Shown here piece by piece: positions 48,154 to 58,876 of a stretch of 64,000 nucleotides of DNA. Numbering within the stretch: position 1 is the first letter of the stretch; each line of letters starts with the position of its first letter. Source of the stretch: Pseudomonadota bacterium (GTDB taxonomy: Bacteria > Pseudomonadota > Gammaproteobacteria > Pseudomonadales > Pseudohongiellaceae); the NCBI GenBank assembly GCA_027592275.1, contig JAQCKF010000002.1, positions 124,001 through 188,000 on the forward strand, given 5' to 3'. The position numbers were made by a program, and so were the translations under genes. Under the pieces are notes generated by a model that was given only the letters and a program-made list of their open reading frames with translations, was not told where the DNA came from and ran no database searches.

Positions 48154-49242
48154 ATGTCAGGTAACAGTTTCGGTAAATTATTTATAGTAACCAGCTTTGG
48201 TGAAAGCCACGGGCCTGCGCTCGGCTGCGTGGTCGACGGCTGCCCTCCCGGTATGGAACTGACTGAAGCTGACATGCAGCGTGATCTAAATCGACGCAAG
48301 CCGGGTCAGAACCGTTTCACTACACAAAGGCGAGAAGACGATACAGTGAAGATCTTATCCGGAGTGTTCGAGGGTAAGACTACCGGCACGCCCATCGGCC
48401 TATTGATCGAGAATACAGACCAACGTTCAAAAGACTACAGCAAGATCAAAGACCAGTTTCGCCCTGCACACGCCGACTTCACCTACTGGGAGAAGTATGG
48501 AATCCGGGACTATCGGGGCGGTGGACGCGCATCTGCGCGGGAAACTGCAATGCGTGTAGCCGCAGGCGCTATCGCAAAGAAATATCTGCTCGAGACCTGT
48601 GGTACTCAGATCCGCGGCTATCTCAGTCAGCTGGGCCCGATTGCCATCGATTCAGTGGACTTTGAGGAAGTTCAGAACAACCCATTCTTTTGCCCGGATG
48701 CCTCCAAGGTGTTGGAGATGGAAGAATATATGGCTGCTCTAAGCAAGGAAGGTAACTCGATAGGCGCTAGAATCAATGTCTGCGCCACAAATGTGCCGGT
48801 AGGGCTAGGCGAGCCAATATTCGACCGCCTAGATGCCGATATCGCTAAGGCTCTGATGAGCATTAACGCTGTTAAGGGTGTCGAGATCGGGGCGGGTTTC
48901 GAATCCGTAACTCAAAAAGGCAGCGAGCATCGCGACGAGATTACGCCAGAAGGCTTCGAGGGCAATAATGCCGGAGGAGTTCTCGGTGGTATATCGAGCG
49001 GTCAGGATATCCTCGCGAGCATTGCACTGAAGCCTACATCTAGCATTCGTTTGCCCGGCAAGTCGATCAATATCAAAGGGGAGGCTGATGAGGTAATAAC
49101 TACAGGCCGTCACGATCCCTGCGTTGGCATTCGCGCCACGCCAATCGCCGAGGCGATGCTTGCCTTGGTGTTGATGGATCATTTGCTGCGTGACCGCGGC
49201 CAGATTGGTAAGGTTCGCACGACGGGTAATACGAAAATTTAG
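48154..49242 (+). CDS. aroC: Chorismate synthase
   Basis: 362 residues. FMN-dependent enzyme converting EPSP to chorismate, last shikimate step. Signatures: [18 protein letters not shown] (about 17-34), [27 protein letters not shown] (about 125-136) and SIRLPGKS. The ATG at 48154 is preferred to the GTG directly before it because family proteins start MSGN. It supplies chorismate to the trp genes downstream. Confidence 0.96.
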   Translation: MSGNSFGKLFIVTSFGESHGPALGCVVDGCPPGMELTEADMQRDLNRRKPGQNRFTTQRREDDTVKILSGVFEGKTTGTPIGLLIENTDQRSKDYSKIKDQFRPAHADFTYWEKYGIRDYRGGGRASARETAMRVAAGAIAKKYLLETCGTQIRGYLSQLGPIAIDSVDFEEVQNNPFFCPDASKVLEMEEYMAALSKEGNSIGARINVCATNVPVGLGEPIFDRLDADIAKALMSINAVKGVEIGAGFESVTQKGSEHRDEITPEGFEGNNAGGVLGGISSGQDILASIALKPTSSIRLPGKSINIKGEADEVITTGRHDPCVGIRATPIAEAMLALVLMDHLLRDRGQIGKVRTTGNTKI

Positions 49243-49360
49243 AGCAAGAACCCTCTCTGATCGACTTATTGATTCTACATTTAAATTCATTTAGATCATA
49301 TGATTGGATAAGTTAATTAATTTAAAATAGCGAAACTGTTAAGTCAGTACTGGTGAACAA

Positions 49361-50782
49361 ATGAGCAGTAAAACTCTATACGACAAGATCTGGGAAACTC
49401 ATCTAGTATCAGAAAAAGAAGATGGCACAGCTCTGATTTATATCGATCGTCATTTGATCCACGAAGTGACTTCGCCGCAGGCTTTCGAAGGCTTGCGCCT
49501 AGCCGGCCGTAAGCCATGGCGGGCCGATGCGAATTTCGCGACACCTGACCATAATATTCCTACTACAACCGACGAACGGAAGCTGGGCTTAGAGGGTATC
49601 AAGGACCCCGTTTCGAAGATTCAGGTTCGCACGCTAGACGATAACTGCGCTGAATTCCGAATATTTGAGCTTAAGATGACCGATGACCGGCAAGGCATCG
49701 TGCATGTTGTGGGGCCAGAACAAGGCGCTACGCTGCCCGGTATGGCCATTGTCTGCGGCGATTCACATACCTCTACTCACGGGGCTCTAGGCGCCTTAGC
49801 TCACGGTATCGGCACCTCTGAGGTGGAGCACGTTTTGGCCACGCAGTGCCTGATGCAGAAGAAGGCCAAGAACATGCTAGTTCGTGTAGATGGCCAGTTG
49901 AATACAGGATGCACAGCGAAAGACATCGTGCTGGCGATAATCGGTAAGATCGGCACGGCCGGTGGTACTGGATTTACCATCGAGTTCGGCGGAGAGGCGA
50001 TCCAGGCGCTGTCTGTAGAGGGTCGTATGACCGTCTGCAACATGGCTATCGAGGCCGGAGCGAGAGCCGGTCTGATCGCTGTCGACGAGAAAACTCTGGA
50101 TTACATCAAGGGCAGACCCTTCGCGCCAAGCGGCGAGTTATGGGAGCAGGCGACTCAGTCCTGGCGCGGCTTGGTGAGTGATGCCGACGCCGCATTCGAC
50201 GAGGTCGTCGTATTGAAGGCTGAAGAGATCGAGCCGCAGGTTACTTGGGGTACCTCCCCAGAGATGGTGGCTCCAATTACAGGTAACGTTCCCGATCCGG
50301 CGCTGGAGCTAGACCCGACTAAGCGTGGAAATATTCTGCAGGCCTTAGAATACATGGGCTTAAAGGGTGGAACTGCGATCAAGGACATCAGGTTGGACTG
50401 TATATTCATCGGTTCATGTACCAATTCACGAATCGAAGATCTGCGCGCAGCGGCAGAAGTAGTAAAAGGTAAAAAAGTCGCTAGCAGCATCGAGGTAGCT
50501 ATGGTCGTGCCCGGCTCTGGTTTGGTTAAAAGGCAAGCAGAAGCCGAGGGCTTGGATAAGATATTCATCGAGGCAGGGCTGGAGTGGCGTGAGCCAGGCT
50601 GTTCAATGTGCCTGGCGATGAATGCAGACCAGTTAGGCGAGGGGAAGCACTGCGCATCCACTTCTAATCGTAATTTCGAAGGGCGGCAAGGATTCGGCGG
50701 GCGTACACACCTCGTTAGCCCGGCAATGGCCGCAGCTGCTGCTATAGCAGGCCACTTCGTCGATGTTAGAGAGTTAGGATAA
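49361..50782 (+). CDS. leuC: 3-isopropylmalate dehydratase large subunit
   Basis: 473 residues of the aconitase superfamily. [4Fe-4S] ligands in FIGSCTNSR (about 345-353) and in PGCSMC (about 409-414); [10 protein letters not shown] (about 131-140) is also typical. With LeuD it isomerises 2-isopropylmalate to 3-isopropylmalate in leucine synthesis. ATG at 49361; leuD follows 32 bases later. Confidence 0.96.
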   Translation: MSSKTLYDKIWETHLVSEKEDGTALIYIDRHLIHEVTSPQAFEGLRLAGRKPWRADANFATPDHNIPTTTDERKLGLEGIKDPVSKIQVRTLDDNCAEFRIFELKMTDDRQGIVHVVGPEQGATLPGMAIVCGDSHTSTHGALGALAHGIGTSEVEHVLATQCLMQKKAKNMLVRVDGQLNTGCTAKDIVLAIIGKIGTAGGTGFTIEFGGEAIQALSVEGRMTVCNMAIEAGARAGLIAVDEKTLDYIKGRPFAPSGELWEQATQSWRGLVSDADAAFDEVVVLKAEEIEPQVTWGTSPEMVAPITGNVPDPALELDPTKRGNILQALEYMGLKGGTAIKDIRLDCIFIGSCTNSRIEDLRAAAEVVKGKKVASSIEVAMVVPGSGLVKRQAEAEGLDKIFIEAGLEWREPGCSMCLAMNADQLGEGKHCASTSNRNFEGRQGFGGRTHLVSPAMAAAAAIAGHFVDVRELG

Positions 50783-50814
50783 AACCCTCTAAAACAGAAA
50801 GTTAAGAGACAAAT

Positions 50815-51474
50815 ATGAACAAATTTATAGTAGAGAAAGGTTTGGTTCTGCCACTGGATCGCGCAAACGTGGATACCGATTTCATCATTCCAAAGCAGTT
50901 CCTGAAATCCATCAAGCGGACTGGCTTCGGTGTAAACCTATTCGATGAGCATCGCTACCTTGATAAGGGATTACCGGACACAGACAATAGCCACAGGCCA
51001 ATTAATCCGGACTTTGTGCTTAATCAGCCGCGATATAAGGGCGCAAAAGTTCTGCTCGCTAAGGATAACTTTGGCTGTGGTTCAAGTCGCGAACATGCCC
51101 CATGGGCGCTGGAAGACTACGGTTTTCGCGCGATCTTAGCGCCTAGCTACGCCGATATCTTTTTTAATAACTGCTTCAAGAATGGTTTACTTCCTATCGT
51201 CCTCGATAAGGCCATTATTTCAGGGCTTTTCACTGAGGTTGAGGCGAATGAGGGCTACGAGTTAGAGGTGGATCTAGAGCAACAAACAATCCTCAAGCCC
51301 GATGGCTCGAAAATTGAATTCTCTGTGGATGCGTTCCGTAAGAACTGTTTGCTGAACGGCCTGGACGATATCGGGCTTACCCTCGAAGAGTCAGAAACCA
51401 TACGCCGCTTCGAGGAAAATTGGCGCAACTCAGCCCCTTGGTATTTCACGACGACGAGTGCGACTACCATCTAG
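50815..51474 (+). CDS. leuD: 3-isopropylmalate dehydratase small subunit
   Basis: 219 residues. Small swivel-domain subunit with [11 protein letters not shown] (about 21-31), [15 protein letters not shown] (about 82-96) and [23 protein letters not shown] before ATG 50815. leuB would be expected next but asd follows. Confidence 0.96.
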   Translation: MNKFIVEKGLVLPLDRANVDTDFIIPKQFLKSIKRTGFGVNLFDEHRYLDKGLPDTDNSHRPINPDFVLNQPRYKGAKVLLAKDNFGCGSSREHAPWALEDYGFRAILAPSYADIFFNNCFKNGLLPIVLDKAIISGLFTEVEANEGYELEVDLEQQTILKPDGSKIEFSVDAFRKNCLLNGLDDIGLTLEESETIRRFEENWRNSAPWYFTTTSATTI

Positions 51475-51570
51475 GCTCCTGATTCAGGCAGGTAGCTAAA
51501 GCAGCGGCGGCAATTGTTAGCTGTACATGTAAGAAAATACCATTCATTTCAAGAATTTAGAGAGAAACGT

Positions 51571-52590
51571 ATGACTAAGTACAATGTAGCAGTGGTAGGA
51601 GCTACTGGCGCAGTGGGGGAAACTCTGCTGAGTATCCTAGAGGAGCGGAATTTTCCAGTAGACCAAATATTCGCCCTAGCCAGTGAGCGCTCGGCGGGTA
51701 ACACGGTGATGTTCAACGGTAAGCCACTCATGGTGACTAATTTGGCGGAGTTTGATTTCAGTCAGGCTCATATAGGCCTGTTCTCCGCCGGTGGCAGTGT
51801 TTCAGCTGAATATGCTCCTAAGGCAGGCGAGGCGGGATGTGTTGTGATCGATAACACCTCGCATTTTCGCTATGACGACGATATTCCCTTAGTAATCCCC
51901 GAAGTTAATCCTGGGGCAATAGCGCAATACACGAACCGCAACATCATCGCCAACCCCAATTGCTCGACGATCCAGATGCTAGTGGCGCTGAAGCCGATTC
52001 ATGATGCTGTTGGCATCAAGCGCATTTGTGTCTCTACCTATCAAGCTGTTTCCGGTTCAGGCAATAGCGCTATCAAAGAGCTAGCGAAGCAGACCGGTGA
52101 GCTTTTGAATGGTCGCGAGGCGCAGTGCAAGGTATATCCGCGGCAGATAGCGTTTAATGCGCTGCCACAGATCGATGTCTTCATGGAGAACGGCTATACC
52201 AAAGAAGAGATGAAGATGGTTTGGGAGACACAGAAGATTTTCGCAGATGACAGCATTCAGGTAAGTGCTACATGTGTCCGCGTGCCCGTGTTCTACGGGC
52301 ATTCCGAGGCAGTGCAGATAGAGACACATAAGCCTATTAGCGAGGCGGACGTGCGTGATCTACTAGCGAATGCTGCCGGTGTTACAGTGATAGATGAGCG
52401 AAAAGACGGCGGATACCCTACGGCCGTGCATGATTCTGCGGGCCAGGACGCAGTTTTTGTCGGCCGAATTCGGCAGGATATCTCAATTCCCAATGGTATC
52501 AACCTTTGGGTGGTTGCCGACAACGTGCGAAAGGGAGCAGCTCTCAACTCAGTTCAGATAGCCGAAGAGTTGATAAAAAGCTATTTATAA
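51571..52590 (+). CDS. asd: Aspartate-semialdehyde dehydrogenase
   Basis: 339 residues. NADP loop GATGAVGE (about 10-17), FSAGGSVS (about 70-77), catalytic Cys in NPNCSTIQ (about 130-137), SGSGNSAI and GHSEAVQIE with a catalytic His. It makes aspartate semialdehyde for lysine/DAP, methionine and threonine. ATG at 51571 with AGAGAGAAACGT; a further in-frame start at 51514 is not supported. Confidence 0.95.
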   Translation: MTKYNVAVVGATGAVGETLLSILEERNFPVDQIFALASERSAGNTVMFNGKPLMVTNLAEFDFSQAHIGLFSAGGSVSAEYAPKAGEAGCVVIDNTSHFRYDDDIPLVIPEVNPGAIAQYTNRNIIANPNCSTIQMLVALKPIHDAVGIKRICVSTYQAVSGSGNSAIKELAKQTGELLNGREAQCKVYPRQIAFNALPQIDVFMENGYTKEEMKMVWETQKIFADDSIQVSATCVRVPVFYGHSEAVQIETHKPISEADVRDLLANAAGVTVIDERKDGGYPTAVHDSAGQDAVFVGRIRQDISIPNGINLWVVADNVRKGAALNSVQIAEELIKSYL

Positions 52591-52746
52591 TGAATACTTG
52601 CAGGCTGTAGTGAAGCAACAATCTTAATAGGTTTGCAATATTGACAGTAGTGTTCACTAACTGATTATGCTGATTTAGAGAGTCATGAAGGGAGTTGGGC
52701 TTGCTTTTCCTTAGCACGCCAGCACTTGTTGAGAGAAAAAGGGACT

Positions 52747-55700
52747 ATGCTACGTAAAATCGTCGTCATCCTGACCATGCTGCTCTGCACTATGGCGACA
52801 CAGCTGTACGCCTTAGGGCTAGGCGCCGTTACCGTTGAGTCCGCGCTAAACCAGCCGCTGCGTATGCGCGTGGAATTGCTTCAGCTAGGCGATACACGGC
52901 TGCAAGATATTGGCGTTTCTATGGCTTCAAGCGCTGATTTTGAACGCTTCAACATCGACCGCGATGGCTTCCTTTCTAATATCCGTTTCAGCGTTGAGTC
53001 CACTGCTCAGGGCAACGTAGTAATTCTTACTTCCTCGCAAATCGTCCGCGAGCCTTTCTTAAGCTTTATCCTAGATACACGCTGGCCTAATGGTCGGTTG
53101 CTTAGCGAGCATACGATCCTCCTGGATCTTCCCGTGTTTGACGACCAGCAATCGACTTCTGAGATTCGGCAGCCAATAAGTCCCATACTGCAGCCTCCTG
53201 CAGGCGTTCAAGCAACAGACGCACAGCCATTTATAGAGTCATCGGCGGCGCCTAGTGTGACTGCGCCGAGCTCAACAAGTTCTGCTGGAAGCCTGCAGCC
53301 CGAAGACTTATCTGCGCAGCCGGTGGCCGAGGAAGTAGAGTCGACTCAAGCAGAGCCAGAAGAACCTGCAGCGCAGCCCGAAATAGCGGTCGTTCCTGCC
53401 GAGGCTGTTGAAGAAGAGGCGGTAGTAGTTGAAGAAGAGCCTGCAGTTGTTGAAGAAGAGGCGGTAGTAGTTGAAGAAGAGCCTGCAGTTGTTGAAGAAG
53501 AGCCTGCAGTAGTTGAAGAAGAGCTCGTCGAAGAAGTTGCAGAGGCTGAGCCAGAAGTTATCGAGGCAGCAGAAGAGCCTATAGAGCCTGAAATTGTCGA
53601 ACCAGAAACTATCCAGACAGACGGCAGCGACACGCTTTCCGACATTGCTCTACAAGTTAGACCAAACACCGTGGTGTCCATGCAGCAAACCATGTTGGCG
53701 TTGCAGGAGCTGAATCCTGAAGCTTTCGCCAATGGCAACATCAATAGACTGCGCAGTGGTCAAGTTTTACGTGTGCCGACTTTAGAAGAGATACAGTCGA
53801 TCGATCCTCGCGATGCGCTTGACGAAGTGGCGCGCCAAAATCAAGAATTCGCTGAAGTTGACGTTCAGCCTCTGGCGGCACCGTCGAATGCAACACCAGA
53901 TCAGGATGATCAGCCTCAGGGTCAGTTGAGCGTGGTGAGTTCCGATGAGGCGATTGATGCGAACAGTGGCGCCGCAGGATTAGCCGATGCCGAGAACGAA
54001 ACACTCGATCAGCGTATTGCTGAATTAGAAACGCAGCTAGCGCAGCGTTCCGAAGAAGCAGATCGCGCAAGGATAGAACGCGAAGAATTGGATTCCCGCA
54101 TGGCCGATATCGAGGCTCAGATCGCTGCGGCACAAGAGATTATTCGCCTGCAAGATATGCAGCTAGCGCAATTGCAAGAGTCGCTTACTGCCGCTGCTGC
54201 TGATGCGCAGCTAATAGCGGAGCAACAGGCAATACAGACTGCCGCCGCGGCAGAGGCCGCTTTGCCGGTAGACTCGCCGTCCAGTCCAGTTGATGACGTG
54301 ATGCGGATACTAACGGGCAACAGCATATTCATACTCTTCGGTATTGTTCTGGTCATCTTGCTGCTAGTCGTGCTGATGCTGCGCAGGAATCGCGCAGCGA
54401 AGACAGGCGCCCATGATATTGATGAGATCGCAGAGCAGGATTTCGATGCTGACGCCGCAGAAGCCAGCACCAAAGATTCTGAGAAAGACGAGGCTGCAAC
54501 AGAATTCCAGGACTACGATCCATCAGACTTAGATAGCGAACTCGATGACATCATAGGTGTGTCAGGCAAAGGCAAAGGCGAAGGTTCAGAGGAAGAGGGT
54601 GCGACTGAAGAAGCGCCACAACTAAACGTAATCTCGATAGTTGAGAAGCTAATAGGCGAGCAGCAATATCGCCGCGCATTGAGCATGCTAAATACCTCGC
54701 TTCAAGAGCAAGGTGACAACGAAGAGGTTAGAGCAAAGATTTCTGAAGTTGAACATTTGTTAGAAGCAGAAGAAATTGAGCAGCGCGAGATCGATGAAGC
54801 AACGAGGGCAAAAGATGCGGCAAACCGCGAGTCGGAAACCAAATCTTTCCTAGATGACTTAGGCATAGATCTGGACTCCTTCGATTATGACGACGAGGCT
54901 AATGAGCCTGAAGTCGAAAAGGCTAAAGATGAGCCGGCCAGTGTAGCAGTTACTGAAGAAGTCTCCGATGAATCTGATGATGTAGATATGATGTTCGACA
55001 TTGGCGGCGATGACGACGCTGGCGAAAGCAATGTAGAAGAGTTCGAAACAGAAGAAACAGAAACATTCGAATTTCATTTAGATGACGATTCGAACGCGGT
55101 AAAGAGCGAAGCTAAAGATTCAGAAGATCTCGATATTGATACCTTAGAGTTCGATGTGGACCCCGTCGAAGAAGTTACAGCCGACGAAGATGAAGAGATA
55201 GATTTGGAGACCTTTGCGTTCACTGTGGATGCAGCACCAAGTGTCACTAAAACAGTCGAGGAAAAGGAAGAGAACGCTGCGCCAGAAGCAGATCCAAACG
55301 CAATTGAATTCTCCTTCGATGCCCGGGAGATAGACAATAGCGCTGCAGCGCCGCAACCAGCTAGTAACGAAGAAGTTGAGACATTTGATTTCGACCTAGA
55401 CGATGACGATGCTGGTGATACTGTTCTTGAGAAGCCAGATACCGAAGTTACCCCTGCTACTGAAGACGATGTAGAAGAGTTCGATTTTGATCTAGATGAG
55501 TTCGAAATCGAGCAGGGGACAGAAGAAACTACCCTAAGCGATGCTGACGCAGATGACGATTTTCTAGGTTTGGATGCAGAAGAAGAACAAGTCGAAGTAG
55601 CCAAGGCAGTTATCGATGACGACGAAATCGAATTTGACATCGACATTGATGATGAGCCAGATGAGGCCATCGCTGCCACTGATGATGATTTCACGAGCGA

Positions 55701-55947
55701 CGACGATCTCGAGTTTTTATCCGATGACGATGTAGAAATTGAGTCTATCGATGATATAGAAGAAGTCGACATGCTATCCGCTGATGATGAAGCAGCGACT
55801 AAGTTAGAACTCGCCTATGCCTATCAGAAGATGGGAGATGTGGAGGGAGCTACAGAAATCTTGCAGGAAGTCATCAAGGAAGGCTCCGACGAGCAGGCAG
55901 AAGAAGCCCGTAAGTTGCTCGGAACACTCGATGGCAAGTCAGACTAG
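52747..55947 (+). CDS. fimV: FimV-type polar motility/peptidoglycan-binding protein
   Basis: 1066 residues. Signal peptide (about 1-24), the FimV N-terminal domain (LGLGAVTVESALNQPLRM), a repeat-rich acidic linker (about 220-280), a LysM-like segment (about 290-345: DTLSDIALQV...LRSGQVLRVPT), a coiled coil (about 420-490), one membrane helix (about 525-545) and a very acidic cytoplasmic part ending in the conserved FimV C-terminal TPR (LAYAYQKMGDVEGATEIL). In Pseudomonas FimV organises type IV pilus machinery and polar signalling. ATG 52747 has AGGGA five bases upstream. Order asd-fimV-truA is conserved. Confidence 0.93.
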   Translation: MLRKIVVILTMLLCTMATQLYALGLGAVTVESALNQPLRMRVELLQLGDTRLQDIGVSMASSADFERFNIDRDGFLSNIRFSVESTAQGNVVILTSSQIVREPFLSFILDTRWPNGRLLSEHTILLDLPVFDDQQSTSEIRQPISPILQPPAGVQATDAQPFIESSAAPSVTAPSSTSSAGSLQPEDLSAQPVAEEVESTQAEPEEPAAQPEIAVVPAEAVEEEAVVVEEEPAVVEEEAVVVEEEPAVVEEEPAVVEEELVEEVAEAEPEVIEAAEEPIEPEIVEPETIQTDGSDTLSDIALQVRPNTVVSMQQTMLALQELNPEAFANGNINRLRSGQVLRVPTLEEIQSIDPRDALDEVARQNQEFAEVDVQPLAAPSNATPDQDDQPQGQLSVVSSDEAIDANSGAAGLADAENETLDQRIAELETQLAQRSEEADRARIEREELDSRMADIEAQIAAAQEIIRLQDMQLAQLQESLTAAAADAQLIAEQQAIQTAAAAEAALPVDSPSSPVDDVMRILTGNSIFILFGIVLVILLLVVLMLRRNRAAKTGAHDIDEIAEQDFDADAAEASTKDSEKDEAATEFQDYDPSDLDSELDDIIGVSGKGKGEGSEEEGATEEAPQLNVISIVEKLIGEQQYRRALSMLNTSLQEQGDNEEVRAKISEVEHLLEAEEIEQREIDEATRAKDAANRESETKSFLDDLGIDLDSFDYDDEANEPEVEKAKDEPASVAVTEEVSDESDDVDMMFDIGGDDDAGESNVEEFETEETETFEFHLDDDSNAVKSEAKDSEDLDIDTLEFDVDPVEEVTADEDEEIDLETFAFTVDAAPSVTKTVEEKEENAAPEADPNAIEFSFDAREIDNSAAAPQPASNEEVETFDFDLDDDDAGDTVLEKPDTEVTPATEDDVEEFDFDLDEFEIEQGTEETTLSDADADDDFLGLDAEEEQVEVAKAVIDDDEIEFDIDIDDEPDEAIAATDDDFTSDDDLEFLSDDDVEIESIDDIEEVDMLSADDEAATKLELAYAYQKMGDVEGATEILQEVIKEGSDEQAEEARKLLGTLDGKSD
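53407..53529 (+). repeat. 21-bp tandem repeats in fimV
   Basis: Five full units and a partial sixth, each starting GTTGAAGAAGAG, encode heptads such as VEEEPAV. Units 1 and 3 are identical, as are 2 and 4, so a 42-bp block was duplicated. Units stay in frame. Confidence 0.9.
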
Positions 55948-55989
55948 TTGTCTTGTACTTGCTTGCGCAAACGAGCATCGACCTGATCC

Positions 55990-56817
55990 GTGCCAACTAC
56001 CGAACAAGCTACCCCGAAAAGTCAGCGCATAGCGCTGGGCATCGAATACGATGGCTCTACGTATTCCGGTTGGCAGAAACAAAAATTCCCGCAGCAAGAA
56101 ACCGTCCAGCAGTATATTGAAACCGCGCTAAGTAAAGTTGCCGACAGAGATGTAGTGGTGAGCTGTGCGGGTCGAACGGATGCCGGTGTTCATGCTACGT
56201 GCCAGGTAGTTCACTTTGATGCTGAAATTGATAGAGGCACGAAAGCTTGGACGCAGGGCGTAAACAGCATGCTGCCAAGATCTATTCGGGTAGTGTGGTC
56301 ACGGAAGCAGGAGGATGATTTTCATGCTCGTTTTAGCGCGTTGTCCAGGCGCTATATGTATCTTATGTACCGGCGTGATACGCAATCTGCAATGTTGCAT
56401 CGCAGAGCGAGCTATTTACGCCGTGAGTTGGATGAAGTATCGATGCATGCGGCAGCGCAACACTTTCTTGGCGAACAGGATTTTACCTCCTTTCGTGCTG
56501 CCGGTTGTCAGTCAAAGACGGCGATGCGCAATGTTATGCATGCGAATGTATATCGTCGAGGCGGCTTTCTCGTCTTCGATGTTAAGGCGAATGCATTCTT
56601 ACAGCATATGGTCCGCAATATGATGGGTTCGCTGCTGCAAGTAGGTTCAGGCGATAAAGACCCAGCTTGGATCGACGAGTTGCTGTCGCTACAGGATAGG
56701 TCGCAGGCAGCTCCCACTGCTCTGCCGGACGGCCTCTATCTAGTTGGAGTTGAGTATCCTCAGAGCTGCGCCTTGCCCAGCGAGCTTTCACAGCCAGACC
56801 TGTTGTTAGCAATCTGA
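55990..56817 (+). CDS. truA: tRNA pseudouridine(38-40) synthase TruA
   Basis: 275 residues. Catalytic Asp in CAGRTDAGVHA (about 59-69), with GIEYDGSTYSGWQ (about 17-29) and a C-terminal FLQHMVRNMMGSLLQVGSG segment (shortened: QHMVRNMMGSL). It converts U38-U40 in tRNA anticodon arms to pseudouridine. GTG at 55990; no ATG lies near the conserved start. Confidence 0.95.
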   Translation: MPTTEQATPKSQRIALGIEYDGSTYSGWQKQKFPQQETVQQYIETALSKVADRDVVVSCAGRTDAGVHATCQVVHFDAEIDRGTKAWTQGVNSMLPRSIRVVWSRKQEDDFHARFSALSRRYMYLMYRRDTQSAMLHRRASYLRRELDEVSMHAAAQHFLGEQDFTSFRAAGCQSKTAMRNVMHANVYRRGGFLVFDVKANAFLQHMVRNMMGSLLQVGSGDKDPAWIDELLSLQDRSQAAPTALPDGLYLVGVEYPQSCALPSELSQPDLLLAI

Positions 56818-56929
56818 AGAGCCAGCTAGGACGTAGAGTAAGTTTTTGGTATCCTATGTGCTCTCCTAGATAGTCGGGAATCTCTTGATTTGCTAGAATA
56901 CGCTTCTTTCACCAGCCTCTAGACTCACC

Positions 56930-57562
56930 TTGCAGAAAACTTGGACTAAAATTTGCGGTATAACGCGAGCGCAGGACGCCTTAGCAGCGGCCAACCTTGG
57001 GGCAGACGCTATCGGCCTGAATTTCTATCCCAAAAGTCCCCGAGCTATATCGGTGGCCGATGTGGCGAATTTGGTAGAGGGCCTGCCCCGGAGGGTGTCC
57101 GTAGTGGCATTGTTCGTCAATCCCACGCCGGAATTGGTAAGACATGTACTGGGGACAGGAGCGGTCGACTTACTGCAGTTTCACGGTAGTGAGTCCGCTG
57201 AATTTTGTGAACAGTTCGAAACGCCATATATGAAGGTTGTAGCAGTAAAGGTGGACAGCGACCTGAAATCTGAATTTGCCAAATACGAATCCGCTCAATA
57301 CATGCTACTGGATAGTTTTGACCCAATAATGCTTGGCGGTACTGGTAAGACATTCGATTGGGGCAGAGTGGTTGAGCTAACGCAGAAGCAGCGGTCGCGT
57401 CTAGTTCTTGCCGGTGGGCTTGGACCTGCAAATGTAAGAGAGGCAATCGAGATCGTTCAGCCCTTCGGCGTCGATGTAAGTAGTGGAGTCGAGGCGAGCA
57501 AAGGAATTAAAGATCTAAAAATGATGCAATTATTTATTCAAGGAGTAAGAGCAAGTGGCTAA
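56930..57562 (+). CDS. trpF: Phosphoribosylanthranilate isomerase
   Basis: 210 residues, (beta/alpha)8 barrel. Catalytic Cys in KICGITR (about 7-13), [17 protein letters not shown] (about 81-93), [14 protein letters not shown] (about 127-135) and LAGGL.P.NV.EA. It acts in tryptophan synthesis. TTG start at 56930, with no better alternative. It overlaps trpB by eight bases. Confidence 0.93.
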   Translation: MQKTWTKICGITRAQDALAAANLGADAIGLNFYPKSPRAISVADVANLVEGLPRRVSVVALFVNPTPELVRHVLGTGAVDLLQFHGSESAEFCEQFETPYMKVVAVKVDSDLKSEFAKYESAQYMLLDSFDPIMLGGTGKTFDWGRVVELTQKQRSRLVLAGGLGPANVREAIEIVQPFGVDVSSGVEASKGIKDLKMMQLFIQGVRASG

Positions 57563-58793
57563 GCTTGAAGAGTCTGCTGCTGTGGTTGATCCAGCTGTAT
57601 TCGATGGGCCTGACGCGTCAGGACATTTTGGTCCCTATGGTGGTGTGTTCGTTGGGGAAACGTTGATCGCGGCCGTCGAAGAGTTGGCGCAAGTGTATGA
57701 GAAATTATCGGCGGAAGAAAATTTCTGGGCCGAGTATGACTCTGAGCTAAAACATTATGTGGGTAGACCTTCGCCTCTGTATTTTGCGGAGCGTCTAACT
57801 GATTCTGCTGGTGGCGCGAAGATTTATTTGAAACGTGAAGATTTAAATCACACCGGCGCGCATAAGATTAATAATACGATTGGCCAGGCACTCCTTGCTA
57901 AGCACATGGGCAAGACGCGAATCATTGCGGAGACAGGAGCAGGGCAGCACGGCGTGGCCAGTGCCACTGTTGCAGCTAAATTGGGCTTGGAATGTCATGT
58001 TTACATGGGTGCTGAAGACATTATCAGGCAGGCGCCGAATGTCTATCGCATGAAGCTGTTGGGTGCGAACGTTATTTCTGTAGAGTCGGGTTCGCGGACC
58101 TTGAAAGATGCTATGAACGAAGCCCTGCGCGACTGGGCCACCAATGTTGATAACACATATTATATAATCGGCACCGTTGCCGGCCCGCATCCCTATCCCA
58201 AACTAGTGCGCGATTTTCAATGTGTAATCGGGCGAGAGGCGCGCGAACAATCACTAGAGCAGATTGGCAGGCTGCCTGATGCCCTAGTAGCTTGTGTGGG
58301 AGGCGGTTCCAATGCCATCGGCTTGTTTCATCCATTTCTTAAAGATGAATCCGTCGCGATGTACGGTGTCGAAGCTGGCGGTTACGGCTTGGCTACCGGT
58401 AAACATGCGGCTCCTTTGAGTGCCGGATGTGCGCCGGGTGTATTGCATGGCAATCGAACCTATCTCATGTCGGATGAGGCCGGGCAGGTACTAGAAACAC
58501 ATTCGATCTCTGCCGGTTTGGATTATCCGGGTGTTGGCCCCGAACATTCTTGGCTAAAGGATATGAAAAGAGTTAACTATGTGGATGCAACCGATGAAGA
58601 AGCTATGAAGGCGTTTCATCAGCTCACACGACTCGAAGGTATTATTCCAGCTCTGGAATCCAGCCACGCAGTGGCCTATGCGATGAAGCTTGCGGCGACT
58701 CTGCCTCGGGATAAAAACATTGTTATCAATCTATCTGGACGCGGCGACAAGGATATTGAAACTGTTGCGAAGATCGAGGGAATCGAGCTTTAG
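57555..58793 (+). CDS. trpB: Tryptophan synthase beta subunit
   Basis: 412 residues, PLP enzyme joining indole and serine. HKINNT holds the PLP lysine (about 97-102), [10 protein letters not shown] (about 119-128), GGGSNAIG (about 244-251) and the LSGRGDKD end. GTG at 57555 inside the trpF 3' end indicates translational coupling. Confidence 0.97.
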   Translation: MAKLEESAAVVDPAVFDGPDASGHFGPYGGVFVGETLIAAVEELAQVYEKLSAEENFWAEYDSELKHYVGRPSPLYFAERLTDSAGGAKIYLKREDLNHTGAHKINNTIGQALLAKHMGKTRIIAETGAGQHGVASATVAAKLGLECHVYMGAEDIIRQAPNVYRMKLLGANVISVESGSRTLKDAMNEALRDWATNVDNTYYIIGTVAGPHPYPKLVRDFQCVIGREAREQSLEQIGRLPDALVACVGGGSNAIGLFHPFLKDESVAMYGVEAGGYGLATGKHAAPLSAGCAPGVLHGNRTYLMSDEAGQVLETHSISAGLDYPGVGPEHSWLKDMKRVNYVDATDEEAMKAFHQLTRLEGIIPALESSHAVAYAMKLAATLPRDKNIVINLSGRGDKDIETVAKIEGIEL

Positions 58794-58876
58794 AATTACT
58801 CTGGGGTCTGGTCGTCCCAGTGAAATACAAGGTCGCAATTAACACTATCTGTAGTTAACAAGTTTTCAGGAAAGGC

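Noticed and set aside
53346-53744. Long Ser/Thr-rich minus-strand frames inside fimV (also 54117-54473 and 55074-55772)
   Set aside because: Complement of the Glu/Asp-rich fimV codons; low-complexity shadow with no independent support.
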